DNA from: Syntrophaceae bacterium UBA6109
Lineage (GTDB): Bacteria; Desulfobacterota; Syntrophia; Syntrophales; UBA6109
DNA length: 30,429 nucleotides
NCBI GenBank assembly: GCA_002428445.1
Contig: DIWJ01000034.1
Location: 19,958-50,386 of the forward strand
Reading direction: 5' to 3'
The notes below the pieces were generated by a model that saw only the letters and a list, made by a program, of their open reading frames with translations, was not told the DNA's origin and ran no database searches. The position numbers and the translations under genes are program-made. Positions 21,644 through 30,383 of the stretch are shown here, one piece after another (position 1 is the stretch's first letter; every line of letters begins with the position of its first letter).

Positions 21644-21946
21644 ATGCCCGGCGAGACGCACACCCTGGCCGACTTTTCCGCCGGTCTCAGATTCGAGGCA
21701 AGCGATCGGCGTCTGGCCGATCGCTTCAAGATACACCTCCTTGATGCGATCGGCTGCGGCCTTCAGGGACATCCCTGCCCTGGGCGCTGATCGCTGCTCG
21801 CGACGCCTAAGGAACAGAAAGGGAAACGCGAAGCCACGCTGTGGCTGCAGAATTTTCGAAGCCCGGGCGCCGGCGTGGCTCTGGGCCCGGGCGTGATGAT
21901 TTACAGCTTCGATGACGACGATGATCACAACGCCAGGATCCGATGA
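21644..21946 (+). pseudogene. Decayed, truncated MmgE/PrpD-family fragment
   Basis: A frame starts with ATG four bases after the tctA stop, behind AGGGGGGTAAGGG. Its first 48 codons (TLADFSAGLRFE, then LADRFKIHLLDAIGCGLQG) match the N-terminus of MmgE/PrpD dehydratase-fold enzymes. A TGA at 21788-21790 interrupts it. The same frame then continues with KREATLWLQNFRSPGAGVALG and MIYSFDDDDDHNARI, which fits the following family block (usually a sequence like HSFDFDDYH before IHPG). It ends at TGA 21944-21946, about 100 codons of a family that is usually about 450 residues. It is a broken gene. The subfamily comparison is from memory. Confidence 0.75.
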
Positions 21947-22070
21947 AGCGCCTTGCCGAAGAAAAAAGGCAATTTCTTTCCCGTTTCCACCCTCTGCCGG
22001 ATTTCAAGAGCCCCGTATGTCGCGAAGCCCAGGGCAGGAGGCGATGGCGGGAAGAATGCTCTAATAAAAT

Positions 22071-22082
22071 ATTTAATTAAAT
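22071..22082. repeat. 12-base AT palindrome upstream of the sdh promoter
   Basis: ATTTAATTAAAT is a perfect palindrome ending two bases before the -35 hexamer, inside an AT-rich stretch (22064-22083). It may act as an UP element for RNA polymerase or as a regulator site. Confidence 0.45.
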
Positions 22083-22084
22083 TC

Positions 22085-22113
22085 TTGACAAGGCATGATC
22101 ATTATCCTATATA
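22085..22113 (+). promoter_or_regulatory. Strong sigma-70-like promoter of the sdh-acn-icd-prpF operon
   Basis: A perfect TTGACA (22085-22090), a 17-base spacer and TATATA (22108-22113) are preceded by an AT-rich block. Transcription should start near 22120, giving a leader of about 95 bases before sdhA. This is the best promoter match in the window. Confidence 0.8.
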
Positions 22114-22201
22114 GCACCGGCCACGGGACCGGAAGATACGTGGAAGGATGAGGGCTTTTGTTGAATTCAATCTGTGTTTGGCAATCGAAAAGCAGATGAA
22201 G

Positions 22202-22217
22202 GGAGGAATGTTTTTTG
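22202..22217 (+). promoter_or_regulatory. Ribosome site fixing a TTG start for sdhA
   Basis: GGAGG (22202-22206) is eight bases from TTG at 22215-22217, an ideal spacing. The nearby ATG at 22208 is only one base from the ribosome site and reads just four codons (MFFG) to a TAA that overlaps the second sdhA codon, so TTG is the real start. Confidence 0.75.
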
Positions 22218-23984
22218 GCTAAATCGAAATATCACGCGATCATCGTGGGCGGCGGTCTGGCCGGTTTGATGGCGGCGATCAAGATTGCCGAGGCCGGGTC
22301 GAACGTATCGCTGTTTTCCCTTGTGGACGCGAAGCGCTCGCACTCCGTATGCGCGCAAGGTGGCGTCAACGCGGCCGTTAATACGAAGGGCGAGGGCGAT
22401 TCGCCCTGGATTCATTTTCAGGAGACCATCTACGGAGGTGATTTCCTCGCCAACCAGCCTCCCGTGAAGGGGATGTGCGACGAGGGGCCGAACTTGATCT
22501 ACCTCCTTGACCGGATGGGCGTCATGTTCAACAGGACGCCGGAAGGGTTTCTACAGGTGGAGATGAGGGGCGGCGGGACGAAATTTTCCCGGGGCCTCTT
22601 TGCCGGCGCCACGACGGGCCAGCAGATGCTCTACGCCCTGGACGAGCAGGTGCGGCGCTTCGAAGCCGGCGGCGCCGTTACACGCTATGAGGGCTGGGAA
22701 TTTGTGTCCATCGTAAAGGATGATCAGGGCGCCTGCCGGGGCATCACGGCCATGAACCTGCGCGGCGACGCCACGGTTCAGTCTTTTCCCGCCGACGTCG
22801 TGATCCTGGCGACAGGCGGATGCGGTTCGCTCTTCGGTAAGGCGACGGCTTCGCACATCTGCAACGGGTCGGCGGCGAGCGCGGTGTACCAGCAAGGCGC
22901 GGTCTACGCCAACGGCGAATTCATCCAGGTCCATCCGACCGCCATTCCGGGCGACGACAAATGCCGTCTCATCTCCGAGTCTCTGCGCGGCGGCGGCGGG
23001 AGGGTATGGACCTATAAAGAAGGAAAGAAATGGTATTTTCTTGAGGAGTGGTATCCGGCCTACAAGAATCTCGTTCCTCGTGACGTGGCGAGCCGGGCCA
23101 TCCACAAGGTCTGCCGTGAGATGGGCCTGGGGCTCGACGGGTCGGACATGGTTTACCTGGACGTGACCCACATCCCGGCGGCGGATCTGGATCGCCTCTT
23201 CGGCGGAGCGCTGGAGATCTACGAGAAATTCGCCGGCGAGGACCCGCGGAAAGTTCCCATGAGGGTTTTCCCGGCGGTCCACTACTCCATGGGCGGACTC
23301 TGGGTGGACTACAGCCAGATGACCAACATCCCGGGTCTCATGGCGATCGGCGAATGCGACTACCAGTATCACGGGGCGAACCGGCTGGGGGCAAATGCCC
23401 TTTTATCGTGCATTTATGCGGGCTTCATCAGCGGACCCGCGGCGCTTGAGTATGCGAAGGGTCTGGAGAAAAAGAGCGACGAGTTTGACAGGGGCATCTT
23501 TGCATCCGAGGTGAAGCGACAGCAGGAAATCAATCAGAAAATCGTGTCTGCCCGCGGGAAGGAGAATCCCTTCCAGCTCCAGAGCGAACTGTCCGACTGG
23601 ATGCTGGAGAACGTGACCGTTGTCCGTCACAACGACAAATTGAAAAAGACGGACGAGAAGCTCCTGGAACTGCTGGATCGGTTCGACAGGATGGACATCT
23701 CGGACAGGTCGGTATGGGCCAACCAGTCGCTGTCGCTTGCACGACAGCTTTACAACATGATGGTCCTGTCACGGGTGATTACGCTGGGTGCGCTCAACCG
23801 GAACGAGAGCCGCGGTGTTCATTACAAGCCGGAGTTTCCCAAGCGGGATGACGAGAACTGGTTGAAGACCACCAAGGCGCAATGGTCTCCCGAGGGCCCC
23901 ATCTTCAGTTACGAACCCGTCGATGTGTCTTTGTTCAAACCGAGGGAAAGACGCTACGATAAAGAGTTCAAGGAGGAGAAGTAA
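22215..23984 (+). CDS. sdhA: Succinate dehydrogenase/fumarate reductase flavoprotein subunit
   Basis: This 589-residue flavoprotein oxidises succinate to fumarate or does the reverse. The dinucleotide-binding GGGLAGLMAA is at 12-21. H43 in KRSHSVCAQGG is the expected covalent FAD attachment site, and further motifs (LIYLLDRMGV, the substrate-site stretch HPTAIPGDDK, and GLMAIGECDYQYHGANRLGANAL) are present. The sequence is of the Bacillus/Wolinella type, in keeping with the adjacent single di-haem anchor. It starts at TTG. It opens the operon, five bases before sdhC. Direction in vivo is unresolved: the aconitase and isocitrate dehydrogenase neighbours favour oxidative use, which needs energy input when the quinone is low potential. 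Confidence 0.95.
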   Translation: MAKSKYHAIIVGGGLAGLMAAIKIAEAGSNVSLFSLVDAKRSHSVCAQGGVNAAVNTKGEGDSPWIHFQETIYGGDFLANQPPVKGMCDEGPNLIYLLDRMGVMFNRTPEGFLQVEMRGGGTKFSRGLFAGATTGQQMLYALDEQVRRFEAGGAVTRYEGWEFVSIVKDDQGACRGITAMNLRGDATVQSFPADVVILATGGCGSLFGKATASHICNGSAASAVYQQGAVYANGEFIQVHPTAIPGDDKCRLISESLRGGGGRVWTYKEGKKWYFLEEWYPAYKNLVPRDVASRAIHKVCREMGLGLDGSDMVYLDVTHIPAADLDRLFGGALEIYEKFAGEDPRKVPMRVFPAVHYSMGGLWVDYSQMTNIPGLMAIGECDYQYHGANRLGANALLSCIYAGFISGPAALEYAKGLEKKSDEFDRGIFASEVKRQQEINQKIVSARGKENPFQLQSELSDWMLENVTVVRHNDKLKKTDEKLLELLDRFDRMDISDRSVWANQSLSLARQLYNMMVLSRVITLGALNRNESRGVHYKPEFPKRDDENWLKTTKAQWSPEGPIFSYEPVDVSLFKPRERRYDKEFKEEK

Positions 23985-23989
23985 GCGCT

Positions 23990-24598
23990 ATGAACCACGG
24001 CGAATTTTATCTCAAGAGGCTCCATTCCCTGAGCGGGTTCTTCCTGCTGCTGTTTTTGTGCTTTCACTTTTTCGTGAATTCCTACGCCACGGTCGGAAGC
24101 GGCGCCTTCAACACGGCCGCCTCGTTCATGCACAACCTTCCGCATCTGACCTTCGTGGAAATCCTGATTCTGGGCGTTCCGATCGCCTTCCACGGGATCT
24201 ACGGGCTGGTGATCTGGTATCGCGGAAAGGGCAATCTCGCCAGATACGGCAACTTCCGGAACTGGATGTTCTTTTTTCAGAATATCTCGGGGTGGGTTCT
24301 CCTGGCGTTTCTGGTCCTGCACGTCTGGGGTACGAGAATCACCTCGGTGATTGCGGGCGACACGATTGACTTCCAGTGGATGGTGAATCACTTTGCCAAC
24401 CCATGGTTCCTGATCATCACGGCCGTGGGAGTCCTGGCGGCGAGTTTTCATGCCGCCAACGGCCTGTGGGGTTTCCTGATCAATGCAGGCATCTCGACAG
24501 GGAAGACGGCCCAGCAGGTCTTGGGCTGGGCTTGCGGCTTGATTTTCGGCGTCGGTTTCCTGGGGTTTGTAATGACGCTGGTTTCTTTTGTTCGATAG
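23990..24598 (+). CDS. sdhC: Succinate dehydrogenase cytochrome b558 anchor subunit
   Basis: This 202-residue membrane anchor has five spans and closely resembles the B. subtilis cytochrome b558 subunit. Four histidines at the expected haem-ligand positions are present: H26 (CFHFFVN), H68 (AFHGIYG), H111 (LVLHVWGTR) and H154 (SFHAANGLW). It therefore should carry two haems b and exchange electrons with quinone across the membrane. Its ribosome site GGAGGAG lies inside the end of sdhA. It sits between sdhA and sdhB, whereas the usual order for this type is C-A-B. Confidence 0.94.
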   Translation: MNHGEFYLKRLHSLSGFFLLLFLCFHFFVNSYATVGSGAFNTAASFMHNLPHLTFVEILILGVPIAFHGIYGLVIWYRGKGNLARYGNFRNWMFFFQNISGWVLLAFLVLHVWGTRITSVIAGDTIDFQWMVNHFANPWFLIITAVGVLAASFHAANGLWGFLINAGISTGKTAQQVLGWACGLIFGVGFLGFVMTLVSFVR

Positions 24599-24610
24599 AG
24601 GGGTGGCGAG

Positions 24611-25357
24611 ATGGCAAAGACGGTGGAAGTGAAAATCAAGAGACAGGCATCGACGAAAGACTCGCCGTATTGGGAGACGTTCCATCTCCCTTACAAAGAC
24701 GGCGGGAACGTGATCGCCCTTCTGATGGAGATCCGGAGAAATCCCGTTACGAGCGATGGGAAGCCGACGACGGCGGTGGTCTGGGATTGCTCCTGCCTCG
24801 AGGAGGTTTGCGGCGCCTGCAGCATGATCATCAACGGCGAAGTCCGACAGGCCTGCAGCGCGCTTGTGCACGCTCTGAAACATCCCATCACGCTGGAGCC
24901 CCTGTCGAAATTTCCGGTGATCAAGGACCTGATGGTGGACCGCATCGCCCTCTTTGAAAATCTGAAAAAAGTCAAGGCGTGGATCCCCATCGACGGCACC
25001 TACCCGGTGGGTCCCGGCCCCAAGATGCCCGAGCGCGACCGATCATGGGCCTATGATCTGTCCCGGTGCATGAGCTGCGGCTGCTGCATGGAGGCTTGCC
25101 CGAAATTCAATGAATGTTCTTCCTTCATGGGCGCCGCGATTGTCGCCCAGGTGCGCCTGTTCAATACGCACCCCACGGGGGAAATGAACAAGGAAGAGCG
25201 CCTGGACGCCTTGATGGGTCCCGGAGGCGTCGCCGGCTGTTCCAATGCGCAGAACTGCGAGAAGGTCTGTCCCAAGAAGCTGCCGCTCGTGAAGTCGATT
25301 GCCGAGGTCAACCGGGCGATCAACATCCACGCACTGAAAAGGCTTTTGTTCAACTGA
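24611..25357 (+). CDS. sdhB: Succinate dehydrogenase/fumarate reductase iron-sulfur subunit
   Basis: This 248-residue protein carries the electron path from flavin to quinone. The [2Fe-2S] ligands lie in DCSCLEEVCGAC (C60-C70) and C82. The [4Fe-4S] ligands are C153, C156, C159 and C220, and the [3Fe-4S] ligands C163, C210 and C216. These spacings equal those of the E. coli subunit, from memory. The N-terminal half is a plant-ferredoxin fold and the C-terminal half a bacterial ferredoxin fold. The gene lies 12 bases after sdhC. The 70 bases to acn contain a ribosome site for acn only. Confidence 0.95.
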   Translation: MAKTVEVKIKRQASTKDSPYWETFHLPYKDGGNVIALLMEIRRNPVTSDGKPTTAVVWDCSCLEEVCGACSMIINGEVRQACSALVHALKHPITLEPLSKFPVIKDLMVDRIALFENLKKVKAWIPIDGTYPVGPGPKMPERDRSWAYDLSRCMSCGCCMEACPKFNECSSFMGAAIVAQVRLFNTHPTGEMNKEERLDALMGPGGVAGCSNAQNCEKVCPKKLPLVKSIAEVNRAINIHALKRLLFN

Positions 25358-25427
25358 GAAAATGGGTGGTTGCACCGGCTGCCGACGGAGCGTTTCACGG
25401 CAAATTTGCGATCTAAGGAGTGAAAAC

Positions 25428-27362
25428 ATGGGCAAGAATATTGTCGAGAAGGTGCTTCAGGCGCACCTCAAGGAAGGCGAATACGTCCCGGGGAAACAAA
25501 TCGGCATCCGGATCGACCAGACGCTTGTGCAAGATGCCACGGGGACGATGGCGTTTCTGCAGTTTGAGGCGCTGGGTCTGTCCGAGGTGAAGACGGATCT
25601 GTCCGTCACCTATATCGACCACAATACGCAGCAGATCGGCTTCGAGAACAGCGACGATCATCTCTACCTCCAGGGGGCATCGGCCCGCTTCGGGGTCGTG
25701 TACTCACGGGCGGGAAACGGGATCTGCCATCAGGTCCACTTGGAGCGGTTCGGCAAGCCGGGCACGACGCTCCTGGGCGCCGACAGCCACACGACGACGG
25801 GCGGCGGGATCGGCCAGATCGCAATCGGCGCCGGCGGACTGGACGTCGCCGTGGCGATGGGCGGCGGGGCCTTTCCCCTGACCTGTCCCCGCGTCTACCT
25901 CGTAAAGCTGTCAGGACGTCTGCCCGACTGGGCGACGGCCAAGGACGCCGTCCTCAAGATGCTTTCGATCCTTTCCACCAAGGGCAATGTCGGCGTGATG
26001 ATAGAATACGGCGGTGAGGGCGTGAAGACGCTGAGCGTGCCACAGCGCGCGACGATCACCAACATGGGCGCCGAGATGGGCGTAACGACATCCATCTTCC
26101 CGTCCGACGAGACCACCCGGCAATTCCTCAGGGCCCAGGCCCGCGAGAAGGATTGGGTCGAACTGTCCGCAGACGCCGATGCCAAATACGATCGCGTGAT
26201 CGATCTGGATCTTTCCGGCGTCGAACCGATGGTTGCGACACCGCACAGCCCCGGCAATGTCAAGAGACTCTCCGAACTGGAAGGCATGAAGGTGGATCAG
26301 GTCTGTATCGGCTCGTGCACCAACTCTTCGTACAAGGACATGATGACGGCGGCGGCGATTCTGAAGGGCCGCACGGTCCACCCGGACGTGAGCCTCGGCA
26401 TCGCCCCGGGTTCGCGGCAGATCCTCCTGATGCTGTCCAAGAGCGGGGCCTTATCGGACCTTCTCGGGGCGGGCGGCCGGATCATGGAGAGCGCCTGCAC
26501 CTTCTGCATCGGCAACGAATTTTCCCCGAAGAGCGCCGGCGTTTCGATCCGGACATCGAACCGCAATTTCGAGGGGCGCTCGGGAACGAAGGACGCGCAG
26601 GTCTATCTTGCCAGTCCCGAGGTGGCTGCCGTAGCGGCGGCGACGGGAAAACTGAGCGATCCGCGCAAATTTGGCATGGCCTATCCGAAATTCGAAGAGC
26701 CGGAGCGGTACATCATCGACGACAGCATGTTTCTTTTCCCCAGGCCGGAGATGAAGAACACGCCGATTCTGCGGGGACCCAACATCGGCGAACCGCCGCG
26801 CAGCGAGACGATGCCGCAGTCGCTCAAGGGAGAGGCGGCGATCAAGGTCGGCGACAAGATCACGACCGACCACATCACGCCCGCGGGATCGAGGCTGAAG
26901 TACCGGTCGAACGTTCCCAAGTACTCCGAGTTTGTCTTCGAGAACGTGGACGCCACTTTCTCGAAGCGCTGCCTGGAGAACAAGAAGAAAGGCGTTCACA
27001 ATATCATTATCGCCGGGGAATCCTACGGCCAGGGTTCCAGCCGCGAGCATGCCGCGATGTGCCCCATGTACCTGGGTGTGAAGGCAGTGGTCGCCAAATC
27101 CTTCGAGCGGATCCACACGGCGAACCTGATCAATTTCGGCATCCTGCCGCTCGTCTTCAAGAATCCCGCCGATTACGACAAGATCGAGAAGGGAGACACT
27201 CTTGCGTCCGACAACTGGCGGGACGCTGTGATCGGAGGCAAACCCGTCGTGCTCAAGAACGAACGGACGGGCGAAACGATCGAGTGCATTCATTCGCTTT
27301 CCGGGGCGCAGATGGAGATGATCCTGGCGGGCGGTCTGTTGAATAAGATCACAGCAAAATGA
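25428..27362 (+). CDS. acn: Aconitate hydratase (Aquifex type)
   Basis: This 644-residue enzyme interconverts citrate, cis-aconitate and isocitrate. The cluster cysteines are C297 (IGSCTNSS), C357 and C360 (ESACTFCIGNEF). GADSHTTTGGG (117-127) and the C-terminal swivel domain with KITTDHITPAG and YGQGSSREHAAM are diagnostic. The length and sequence style fit the shorter Aquifex-type/mitochondrial-like aconitases rather than the longer AcnA or the AcnB class. The start at 25428 has AGGAG upstream; an in-frame ATG at 25362 would add 22 residues (MGGCTGCRRS...) but lacks a ribosome site. It is followed by icd after 32 bases. Confidence 0.94.
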   Translation: MGKNIVEKVLQAHLKEGEYVPGKQIGIRIDQTLVQDATGTMAFLQFEALGLSEVKTDLSVTYIDHNTQQIGFENSDDHLYLQGASARFGVVYSRAGNGICHQVHLERFGKPGTTLLGADSHTTTGGGIGQIAIGAGGLDVAVAMGGGAFPLTCPRVYLVKLSGRLPDWATAKDAVLKMLSILSTKGNVGVMIEYGGEGVKTLSVPQRATITNMGAEMGVTTSIFPSDETTRQFLRAQAREKDWVELSADADAKYDRVIDLDLSGVEPMVATPHSPGNVKRLSELEGMKVDQVCIGSCTNSSYKDMMTAAAILKGRTVHPDVSLGIAPGSRQILLMLSKSGALSDLLGAGGRIMESACTFCIGNEFSPKSAGVSIRTSNRNFEGRSGTKDAQVYLASPEVAAVAAATGKLSDPRKFGMAYPKFEEPERYIIDDSMFLFPRPEMKNTPILRGPNIGEPPRSETMPQSLKGEAAIKVGDKITTDHITPAGSRLKYRSNVPKYSEFVFENVDATFSKRCLENKKKGVHNIIIAGESYGQGSSREHAAMCPMYLGVKAVVAKSFERIHTANLINFGILPLVFKNPADYDKIEKGDTLASDNWRDAVIGGKPVVLKNERTGETIECIHSLSGAQMEMILAGGLLNKITAK

Positions 27363-27394
27363 AGAATCCACAGGAGTGAAAAGGAGACGTTGTT

Positions 27395-28600
27395 ATGGCC
27401 AAGATTCGAGTCAAGACGCCGATTGTGGAGATGGACGGCGACGAGATGACACGCATCATCTGGAAGATGATCAAGGACAAGCTGATCCTGCCCTTCCTGG
27501 ATGTGGACCTCAAGTACTACGACCTCGGCGTGCAGAAGCGCGATGAGACCGACGACAAGATCACCTTCGAATCGGCGGAGGCCATCAAGAAATACGGCGT
27601 CGGCGTCAAGTGCGCCACCATCACCCCCGATGCGGACAGGATCACGGAGTACAAACTCAAGAAGGCCTGGCCTTCTCCGAATGGAACGATCCGCTCCGCC
27701 CTCGACGGCACGGTGTTTCGGAAGCCCATCATCGTGAAGAATATTTCTCCCGCGGTGCGGAACTGGAAAAAACCCATCATGATCGGCCGTCATGCCTATG
27801 GGGACCTCTACCGGTGCGTGGAGATGGTCGTGGACAAGCCGGGAAAGGTGGAACTCGTATACACACCGGAGGGCGGTCCGGAGAGCAGGTTGCTGGTGCA
27901 CCAGTTCAAAGGGCCGGGCATTGCGATGGGGATCCACAACCTGGAAAAATCGGTCCGCTCCTTCGCGAAATCCTGCATTAACTACGCGCTGGGAGAGAAG
28001 GTGGATGTCTGGTTCTCCGTGAAGGATACGATCAGCAAGAAGTACCACGCCTATTTCAGGGACATCTTCGCCGTGGAAGTGGCGGCTGCGCAGGCCGATT
28101 TCGACAAGGCCGGGATCAAGTACCGGTATCTCCTGATCGACGATGCCGCCGCGCAGGTGATGAAGCATGAGGGTGGCATCCTCTGGGCGCTCACCAACTA
28201 CGACGGCGACGTCTTTTCCGACGTGGTTGCGGCGGGATTCGGCAGCCTGGGAATGATGACGTCCGTGCTGGTTTCGCCGGACGGGAAGTACGAGTACGAG
28301 GCGGCCCACGGTACCGTGCGTCGCCATTACTACGAACACCTGAAGGGCAATCCGACGAGCACGAATTCGGTGGCCTCGATCTTTGCCTGGACCGGCGGAA
28401 TCAGGAAACGCGGCGAGCTGGACGGGACACCCGATGTCACCCGTTTCGGCGAGAACATCGAAAAGGCCGTCCTCGGCTGCATCGAGGCGGGGATCGTCAC
28501 GAAGGATCTTGTCCCGCTCATGGATCCCAAACCGGCGAATTTCCAGACCACGGAAGGTTTTATCGATGCCGTCGCGGCAAGACTCAAGAGCGGTATGTAG
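27395..28600 (+). CDS. icd: NADP-dependent isocitrate dehydrogenase (eukaryotic-like subfamily)
   Basis: This 401-residue enzyme oxidises isocitrate to 2-oxoglutarate and CO2. [15 protein letters not shown] at the N-end, [19 protein letters not shown] (the substrate loop) and [10 protein letters not shown] are diagnostic of the subfamily that includes eukaryotic NADP enzymes. [14 protein letters not shown] and the following [15 protein letters not shown] form the cofactor-binding end. NADP use is inferred from the subfamily. An AGGAG site lies eight bases before the ATG. Together with acn and the downstream ferredoxin gene it forms the citrate-to-succinyl-CoA segment. Confidence 0.94.
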   Translation: MAKIRVKTPIVEMDGDEMTRIIWKMIKDKLILPFLDVDLKYYDLGVQKRDETDDKITFESAEAIKKYGVGVKCATITPDADRITEYKLKKAWPSPNGTIRSALDGTVFRKPIIVKNISPAVRNWKKPIMIGRHAYGDLYRCVEMVVDKPGKVELVYTPEGGPESRLLVHQFKGPGIAMGIHNLEKSVRSFAKSCINYALGEKVDVWFSVKDTISKKYHAYFRDIFAVEVAAAQADFDKAGIKYRYLLIDDAAAQVMKHEGGILWALTNYDGDVFSDVVAAGFGSLGMMTSVLVSPDGKYEYEAAHGTVRRHYYEHLKGNPTSTNSVASIFAWTGGIRKRGELDGTPDVTRFGENIEKAVLGCIEAGIVTKDLVPLMDPKPANFQTTEGFIDAVAARLKSGM

Positions 28601-28714
28601 GCAGCAAGTAGGTCGCGACTTTCAGCCCCTTGGAGCAAGAAACATATCCTGGATGGGTGATTTTACATGGAATAAACCCAGTCACTCTTCATGCGAAGAA
28701 TAACGGAGGAGAAG

Positions 28715-29863
28715 ATGGAAAAGCGAACTGAGTTTCCCTGCACGATCATGAGGGGAGGAACGAGCAAGGGAATCTTCCTGATGGATAAGGATCTTCCGGA
28801 AGACCCCGCCCTGCGGGACCGCATCATCCTGGCCGTTTTTGGAAGCCCGGATACCCGCCAGATCGACGGGCTCGGCGGCGCCGACTCGCTGACCAGCAAA
28901 CTGGCGATCATCGGGCCGGCGAAACGATCGGATTATGACATCGACTATAACTTCGGTGCGGTGGGAATCGACAAGGCGTTTGTGGATTACTCGGCCAACT
29001 GCGGAAACATCAGTTCGGCCGTCGGACCCTTTGCCGTGGACAAGGGCCTCGTGAAAGCGGTGGAGCCCTTTACCGTCGTCCGGATCTACAACGCCAACAC
29101 GAAGAAGATGATCTACTCGAAGGTTCCGGTGAAGAACGGAAAGGTGGTCTGGGAGGGCGACTATGCGATCGACGGCTGCCCGGGTACGGCCGCCAAGATC
29201 GAATTGAGCTTCATGGATCCCGGCGGCGCTACGACGGGGAGACTGCTTCCCACCGGGAATATCGTGGATGAATTGAAACTGGATACGGGCGAAACCTATC
29301 GCGTCACAATCGTGGATGCGGGAAACCCGACGGCTTTCGTACGGGCCGAGGAGTTGAAACTGCGCGGGAACGAGCTTCCCGCGGAGTTCGATCAGGACAT
29401 GGCGACGCGGGCGAAGCTGGAGGCCATCCGGAAAAAGGTGGGCGAAATGACGGGGATCCCGGTGAGCCAGTCCATACCGAAGATATCTTTCATCGCGCCG
29501 GCGCAGGAGTACAAGACGGTGACGGGAAAGACCGTTGGAAAGGATTCCGTCAGTATGCTGGCGCGTGTCATGGCGATGGGCAAGATGCACAAGACCTTCG
29601 CCATCACGGCTGGGATCCCGGCGGCGATCGGCGCCGTTCTCCCGAATTCCGTGGTGAACCAGGTCGTGGCCGGCGGCAAGCCGGTTCCCGCCGATAAGGA
29701 GATCGTCATCGGCCATCCGTCCGGAATGATGGATGTGAAGGTGGAGATGCGCATCGAAAAGGGCCAGCCCCATGTCGTCAGCTGCACGGTCGGCAGGACG
29801 GCGCGGAAGATCATGGAGGGGACGGTTTTCGTTCCGACGACCGTCTATGGCGCCGGGCGTTAA
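28715..29863 (+). CDS. prpF: PrpF-family aconitate/methylaconitate isomerase
   Basis: This 382-residue protein belongs to the PrpF family with a diaminopimelate-epimerase-like double fold. CTIMRGGTSKGIF near the N-end and DGLGGADSLTSK are family signatures. K62 and C96 (SANCGN) are 34 residues apart, the same spacing as the K73/C107 active-site pair reported for Shewanella PrpF, known to me from memory. GKMHKTFAITAG and the C-end GTVFVP also fit. Family members isomerise 2-methylaconitate, trans-aconitate, methylitaconate or oxalomesaconate. Next to acn and icd, aconitate isomerisation is the simplest reading but is inference. The start follows GGAGGAG; it lies 114 bases after icd and is probably the last gene of the operon, ahead of a terminator. 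Confidence 0.88.
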   Translation: MEKRTEFPCTIMRGGTSKGIFLMDKDLPEDPALRDRIILAVFGSPDTRQIDGLGGADSLTSKLAIIGPAKRSDYDIDYNFGAVGIDKAFVDYSANCGNISSAVGPFAVDKGLVKAVEPFTVVRIYNANTKKMIYSKVPVKNGKVVWEGDYAIDGCPGTAAKIELSFMDPGGATTGRLLPTGNIVDELKLDTGETYRVTIVDAGNPTAFVRAEELKLRGNELPAEFDQDMATRAKLEAIRKKVGEMTGIPVSQSIPKISFIAPAQEYKTVTGKTVGKDSVSMLARVMAMGKMHKTFAITAGIPAAIGAVLPNSVVNQVVAGGKPVPADKEIVIGHPSGMMDVKVEMRIEKGQPHVVSCTVGRTARKIMEGTVFVPTTVYGAGR

Positions 29864-30028
29864 AGATAAATCTTGACGAAGATGAGGGCAGAGAGATATT
29901 GAGATGCCGGCCAGAGATAAATTCGGCAGGACGGCAGTCGCGGTCCGGCAAAGGGCGACAGCGGGCGGGGGACTGTATTTTCACAACGGTGGGCGGATCT
30001 GGAGACCTCTCCTTTCGCTGTCCGCCGC

Positions 30029-30051
30029 TCCCCCAATGAGCGGGGGATTTT
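30029..30051 (+). terminator. Terminator or attenuator before the ferredoxin gene
   Basis: A 6-bp stem (TCCCCC 30029-30034 with GGGGGA 30042-30047) and a 7-base loop are followed by TTTT. It lies 165 bases past prpF and only 22 bases before the ferredoxin ATG, so it could end the sdh-prpF transcript or act as a leader attenuator. The rest of 29864-30028 shows nothing recognisable. Confidence 0.55.
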
Positions 30052-30073
30052 GATTCGCGAATAGGGGTAACGT

Positions 30074-30316
30074 ATGGCGAAGCAGCGATTGAAGCGGCAC
30101 GTGATCCATCGGGAGTGGTGCAAGGGATGCGGGATCTGCGTGCATTTTTGTCCGAAGAAGGTTTTGGAGCTGGACGACAACGAGAAGGTGGTGGTGGCGC
30201 GTGCGGGGGATTGCATCGCCTGCAAGCTGTGCGAGTTGCGGTGTCCGGACTTGGCGATCGAGGTGGAGACGGAGGAAGCGGCGGCCGGAGAGAAGAGGCC
30301 GACTGCGGCGCCCTGA
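30074..30316 (+). CDS. korD: Two-[4Fe-4S] ferredoxin, 2-oxoacid oxidoreductase delta subunit type
   Basis: This 80-residue protein has two classic cluster motifs: C16, C19, C22, C26 (WCKGCGICVHFCPKK) and C47, C50, C53, C57 (CIACKLCELRCPD). HREWCKGCGIC is typical of the delta subunit of 2-oxoglutarate or branched-chain oxoacid:ferredoxin oxidoreductases, which usually opens a delta-alpha-beta-gamma operon. AGGGG precedes the ATG. Following acn and icd, a 2-oxoglutarate enzyme that makes succinyl-CoA and reduced ferredoxin fits best. The assignment to KorD rather than VorD depends on the genes beyond the window. Confidence 0.8.
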   Translation: MAKQRLKRHVIHREWCKGCGICVHFCPKKVLELDDNEKVVVARAGDCIACKLCELRCPDLAIEVETEEAAAGEKRPTAAP

Positions 30317-30383
30317 TCCGGGTACGGGAACAGGCGGGGGATGCTGGCGGTTTGATTTGCGGCTCCGGATACTCTTGTTTGGG

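Noticed and set aside
21788..21790. In-frame TGA in the MmgE/PrpD frame as a selenocysteine codon
   Set aside because: The frame ends again at 21944 after about 100 codons of a family of about 450, no clear SECIS-like hairpin follows, and the family is not known for selenocysteine. Decay is simpler.
20303..21928. 541-codon minus-strand ORF opposite tctA
   Set aside because: It is a shadow of tctA: rich in Arg, His, Asp and Gln, with no ribosome site or family pattern, while the plus strand carries a clear transporter.
25362..25427. 22-residue N-terminal extension of aconitase with a CTGC motif
   Set aside because: No ribosome site precedes 25362, whereas AGGAG precedes 25428, where the family's usual N-terminus begins.
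29873..29902. Promoter after prpF (TTGACG with TATTGA)
   Set aside because: The spacing is 18 and the -10 matches only three of six bases, with no gene start close by.
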